Source: Desulfovibrio sp. (GTDB lineage Bacteria > Desulfobacterota > Desulfovibrionia > Desulfovibrionales > Desulfovibrionaceae). Taken from it: a stretch of 64,000 nt of DNA. Where the stretch lies: the NCBI RefSeq assembly GCF_034006445.1, contig NZ_JAVESS010000006.1:1-64000 (forward strand). The letters run 5' to 3'. The notes beneath the pieces were generated by a model. The model was not told the DNA's origin and ran no database searches. It worked only from the letters and a program-made list of their open reading frames with translations. The translations under genes and the position numbers were made by a program. Positions 61,006-64,000 of the stretch are shown piece by piece. Each line of letters begins with the position of its first letter. Position 1 is the first letter of the stretch.

Positions 61006-61073
61006 GAGTTTTAGGGGGTGGGGGCGTGGGGGAGGAGACCCTTTTGCAAAAGGGTCCCTCCCCCACAAAGCAT
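61006..61073 (-). repeat. Dispersed GC hairpin, family 3, copy 5
   Basis: On the minus strand: CTTTGTGGGGGAGGGACCC, TTTTGCAAAA, GGGTCTCCTCCCCCACG, CCCCCACCCCCTAAAACTCTT. It lies 65 bp past the SLC13 stop, in sense with that gene. CACAAAGCATTCCCC is repeated once beside it. Confidence 0.8.
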
Positions 61074-61138
61074 TCCCCCACAAAGCATTCCAAGTCGCCA
61101 TCGCCTTACAAGGCGGTGTCACTTCGGGCAGACGTGAA

Positions 61139-62968
61139 TCAACGCAAATAGAAGAACCAGCACAGCGCCAGCGTCGCCAGCAGGGAGAGGCCAAGCAGGG
61201 GGGTGCCGACCTTGGCGTAGTCCTTGGCCACGTATCCGCCGGGGTCACGCACAAGCAGATGCACAGCCGACCCCAGCGGGGACACAAAGACGGCGGAACT
61301 GGCAATGGCCACGGTCATGGCGCAGGCCTGCGGGCTGATGCCAAGTTTCAGGCCGATATCAACGGCCATGGGGGCCACAAGCACGGCGACCGCAGTGCCG
61401 GAAAGAAAGAAACCCAGTATGGCCGTGAGAAGAAACAGGCTGGCCAGAACCATAAAAGGCCCGCTGTCGGAAAGAATGCCGATAAAACCGTCCGAAGCCA
61501 GCGACAGCAGCCCTGTTTTCTGCAAGGCCAGGACAAGGGGCAGAATGCCCGCAAGCATCACTACGGTCTGCCAGTCCACCACTTCATAGATGGAGTTCAT
61601 GGGTGCGCAGTGCGCGAGCACCAGGGCGGCCGTGGCGGCAAGGATGGCGGTTACGGGCGGCAGCAGGCCGGAGGCCATGACAGCCACCATAAGGCCCAGA
61701 ATGGCCAGGGTGATTTTTTCCTTTTGCGGCGCGGGAACAACCTCTTTGTAGTCCTGCGGCAGGGTGAGCAAGAGGTACTGACTCTTGTTGCGCTCCATGC
61801 GCAGGATGTCCGCCCATGCACCGCAGACCAGCAGCACGTCGCCAAATTTCAGCGGAATGTCCGCCAGTTCTTCCGTCTGGGTTTTACCCTTGCGGCGGAT
61901 GCCCAGCACCATGCTTTGAAAGGTCGTCTGAAAAAGGGTTTCTTTGAGCGACTTGCCGATAAGTGAAGATTCGGGGTTGAGCATCACTTCCGCAAGGCCC
62001 ACCACCTGAAAGAAGCTTTTTCGCCGGGAGGCGGAGGCGGAAACCCGTTCCAGCGAAAACTCCTCGATAAACGCCTGTGACTGCGCGTCGGTGCCGATGA
62101 GCATGAGCAGGTCGCCCGCCTGCAATACCATTTCGGGCTTTGCGGCGGTGATGATCCGTTTGCGTCCGTGCCCGGCGCTTTCCACCGCCAGCAGGGTTAT
62201 GCCGAAGCGCGCGCTGAGCTGCATGCGCGCGACGCTGCGGTCAACAAGGTCGGAACCTTCGGGAATGAGCAAGAAAGACAGGCTTTTGTTGATTTCATGG
62301 TGGCGCAGCAAGTCGTCAATGGAAAGGCCCTTTTTTTGCTCCGCCGGCGCGACCTTGGGGGCCAGCATGTTCTGGCCGAACAGCATCATGAAGCCAGTGG
62401 CCAGTGCCAGAATCACTACGCCAAAAGGCGTGAAGCTGAAGAATCCCAGCGTCTCCGCGCCGCGCTCGCGCAGAATGCCGTTGACGATGATGTTGGGGGT
62501 GGTGGCTACCAGGGTCATCATGCCGCTGATAAGGGAGGCGAAAGCCAGGGGCATGAGCAGGCGTTTGGGATTGATGCGGGTTTTTTCCGCCACGGCAAGG
62601 GTAATGGGAATAAAGATGGCGGCCGTGGCCGTGGAACTCATGAATGCGCCCACCGAGGCCGACGCGCCCATAATCATGGCCAGCAGGCGTTTTTCGTTTC
62701 TGCCGCCGCGCCGGATGATGAAATCGCCCACGCGTTGCGCTACGCCGGTGTGCAGTATGGCTTTGCCAACGATAAACATGCAGCTGATGATGAGAACCGT
62801 GGGGTTGGAAAATCCTGAAAGCGATTCCTGCACCGTGAGTATGCCGCTGAATGTCAGCGCAAGAACTATTAGGATGCCGATCACGTCATTGCGTATAACT
62901 TCCGTGACAAGCAGAATGACGGCCCCCGCAAGGATTGCGAGGGTGGCGGCCATGTCAAAGGTAAGCAT
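61139..62968 (-). CDS. SLC13-family permease with two central TrkA-C (RCK_C) domains
   Basis: 609 residues. Two membrane halves (residues about 1-200 and 410-609, twelve or so helices) flank two cytoplasmic RCK_C domains at about 215-385. The helical hairpins contain STATAAIFIPI and LSGTAVAVLVAP, the anion-binding loops of the family. Such proteins import dicarboxylates or sulfate with Na+ or H+. In a sulfate reducer, sulfate is a plausible substrate, but dicarboxylates cannot be excluded. It is a single gene with 0.6-kb gaps on both sides. Confidence 0.87.
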   Translation of the reverse strand: MLTFDMAATLAILAGAVILLVTEVIRNDVIGILIVLALTFSGILTVQESLSGFSNPTVLIISCMFIVGKAILHTGVAQRVGDFIIRRGGRNEKRLLAMIMGASASVGAFMSSTATAAIFIPITLAVAEKTRINPKRLLMPLAFASLISGMMTLVATTPNIIVNGILRERGAETLGFFSFTPFGVVILALATGFMMLFGQNMLAPKVAPAEQKKGLSIDDLLRHHEINKSLSFLLIPEGSDLVDRSVARMQLSARFGITLLAVESAGHGRKRIITAAKPEMVLQAGDLLMLIGTDAQSQAFIEEFSLERVSASASRRKSFFQVVGLAEVMLNPESSLIGKSLKETLFQTTFQSMVLGIRRKGKTQTEELADIPLKFGDVLLVCGAWADILRMERNKSQYLLLTLPQDYKEVVPAPQKEKITLAILGLMVAVMASGLLPPVTAILAATAALVLAHCAPMNSIYEVVDWQTVVMLAGILPLVLALQKTGLLSLASDGFIGILSDSGPFMVLASLFLLTAILGFFLSGTAVAVLVAPMAVDIGLKLGISPQACAMTVAIASSAVFVSPLGSAVHLLVRDPGGYVAKDYAKVGTPLLGLSLLATLALCWFFYLR

Positions 62969-63381
62969 GAAAAACTCCGGAGCCTATAAAAGTATGCAGG
63001 GACTGCCAGGCTGTGCCCGGCGTGCCTGAAGTGGTTGCGATATGCCGTTCTGGCGTAAGGGGATGGTTTGTCTTTCCGGGTGCCGTGACGCCGTGATGCC
63101 TGATGCCGGACGCCGGACTTCAGCTACTGTGATGCCGGACGCCGTGACGCCGGAATCAGTCTTGTAACCTTTCCCCAAAAAGCCGCCAAACACAAGCCGG
63201 GGGGCTGGTTGGCGCAATAGCCCGGATGTTTTGCCGGTATTTGGGCATCGGGCGTGGTCGGCCAAATGCTCAGGCGCGGAGTCAGACAGGCTTTGCGGGG
63301 GGTGCGATGCCGGGTGCGCTGTATCTGGAATTCCCGCTTCAGATCAGGAAACCCGCTGTACTATTATGCAGACGTAAAACA

Positions 63382-63448
63382 AGAGTTTTAGGGGGTGGGG
63401 GTGTGGGGGAGGAGACCCTTTTGCAAAAGGGTCCCTCCCCCACAAAAC
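63382..63448 (-). repeat. Dispersed GC hairpin, family 3, copy 6
   Basis: Same sequence as copy 5 with small changes, in sense with the phosphotransbutyrylase-like gene whose stop lies about 80 bp upstream. A 29-bp unit (ACAAAACATTCCCCACAAAG...) is repeated in tandem at 63442 and 63471 between the two. The remainder of the 62969-63527 gap shows short GATGCCGGACGCCG repeats and no gene. Confidence 0.8.
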
Positions 63449-63527
63449 ATTCCCCACAAAGCCCCCGCCCACAAAACATTCCCCACAAAGCCCCCGCCCA
63501 CAAAGCATGCGCCACAACGGGCCTCAT

Positions 63528-64000
63528 TTACTCAAGATTTTTGATTTTTCTGGCGCTGAAGGCGGCGGAGATGACGATGGAGAGATATTTTTCTTCCATT
63601 GATGAAGAGCGTGACGTGAGCACGATGGGCACGGAAGCGCCCACAACCACGCCAGCCATTCTGCCTCCGGCCATTTCGAGCAGTATTTTGGCGATGCAGT
63701 TGCCGCAACACAGGTCGGGCACAAGCAGAATATCCGCTTCGCCCGCCACTTCGCTGACAAAATCCTTTTGGCGGGCCTTTTCTTTGGAAAGGGCGATGTC
63801 AACGGCAATGGGGCCTTCCACCACGCAACCCCTGATCTCGCCGTTGCGGTTCATTTCTTTGAGGGCCGCCGCGTCCACGGTTTCCTTCATCTTGGGATTA
63901 ACCTTTTCAATACCCGCGAGAACGGCCACCTTGGGCTTGTTATAGCCCATGGTCAGCAGCATATTGACCGCGTGATCCATGATGGTTTTTTTCTGCTCCA
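63528..64000 (-). CDS. Phosphate butyryl/acetyltransferase-family protein (N-terminus cut off)
   Basis: The frame stays open to the window edge, so the start lies beyond 64000; an internal ATG is at 63980. The visible 157 residues are the C-terminal part of the PTB/PTA fold: VAVLAGIEKVNPKMKETVDA, GCVVEGPIAVDIALS, DILLVPDLCCGNCIAKIL, VVVGASVPIVLTSRS. The family exchanges CoA and phosphate on short acyl groups, allowing ATP formation through an acyl kinase. Butyryl versus branched or acetyl specificity cannot be told. The family 3 hairpin follows its stop. Confidence 0.82.
   Translation of the reverse strand, partial: EQKKTIMDHAVNMLLTMGYNKPKVAVLAGIEKVNPKMKETVDAAALKEMNRNGEIRGCVVEGPIAVDIALSKEKARQKDFVSEVAGEADILLVPDLCCGNCIAKILLEMAGGRMAGVVVGASVPIVLTSRSSSMEEKYLSIVISAAFSARKIKNLE

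Overview
The window is high-GC (clearly above 50%) DNA from a strictly anaerobic, sulfate-reducer-like deltaproteobacterium, most probably a Desulfovibrio (Desulfovibrionaceae). The assignment rests on gene content: a complete CooMKLXUH-HypA-CooF membrane hydrogenase operon in the order known from Desulfovibrio, a hemerythrin-tailed chemoreceptor of the DcrH kind, an ORP-like Mo/Cu-protein locus with paired MinD/ferredoxin ATPases, and a fused ornithine-lipid synthase. No rRNA, tRNA, CRISPR array, transposase or integrase was seen. Genes are densely packed in short operons. Several gaps of 0.4-2 kb carry no credible gene and are filled with repeats.

Layout. 0-7.1 kb: end of a DksA-type zinc-finger gene, OlsF-like acyltransferase, two chemoreceptors flanking a YedF-like gene. 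7.6-11.7 kb: NADP alcohol dehydrogenase; DMT exporter, RdgB and a lone DppD-type ATPase. 11.9-15.7 kb: NeuB-type synthase, LIC12162-type transferase and a secreted Sel1 protein. 15.8-17.7 kb: large non-coding repeats. 17.8-26.7 kb: Coo hydrogenase. 27.4-30.4 kb: tandem repeats, gpsA and a Csd4-like cell-shape peptidase. 30.5-37.1 kb: CopZ/CopA, an Hpt protein, and an amidohydrolase/YitT/TauE cluster. 37.3-41.2 kb: pyrB-pyrC behind an apparent attenuator, then an aldehyde dehydrogenase. 41.9-47.2 kb: MEMO-like gene and the ORP-like cluster. 47.4-50.6 kb: TetR, MATE and DtxR-family genes. 51.0-60.5 kb: a ten-gene cluster for haem capture, import and anaerobic breakdown. 61.1-64 kb: SLC13 permease and the C-terminal part of a phosphate butyryltransferase-like protein.

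How the genes work together. The strongest unit is the minus-strand haem cluster: HutW, outer-membrane TonB receptor, a three-gene ECF importer (S, T and double-ATPase), HutX, a flavodoxin, ExbB, ExbD and TonB. The ECF module sits where other bacteria have a HutBCD/HmuTUV-type haem ABC transporter. Promoters of hutW, the ECF genes and the neighbouring MATE/DtxR pair share an unusual sequence, suggesting one metal-controlled regulon.

Three families of dispersed hairpin elements run through the window. One (termini TAGAGCA/TGCTCTA) often begins exactly at a gene's TAG stop codon. Two of its copies show compensatory base changes in their stems. A second (about 130 bp, GGAAACGC termini) occurs twice. 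A third (about 65 bp, G/C-rich) occurs six times, always 3' of a gene and always in the same orientation relative to it.
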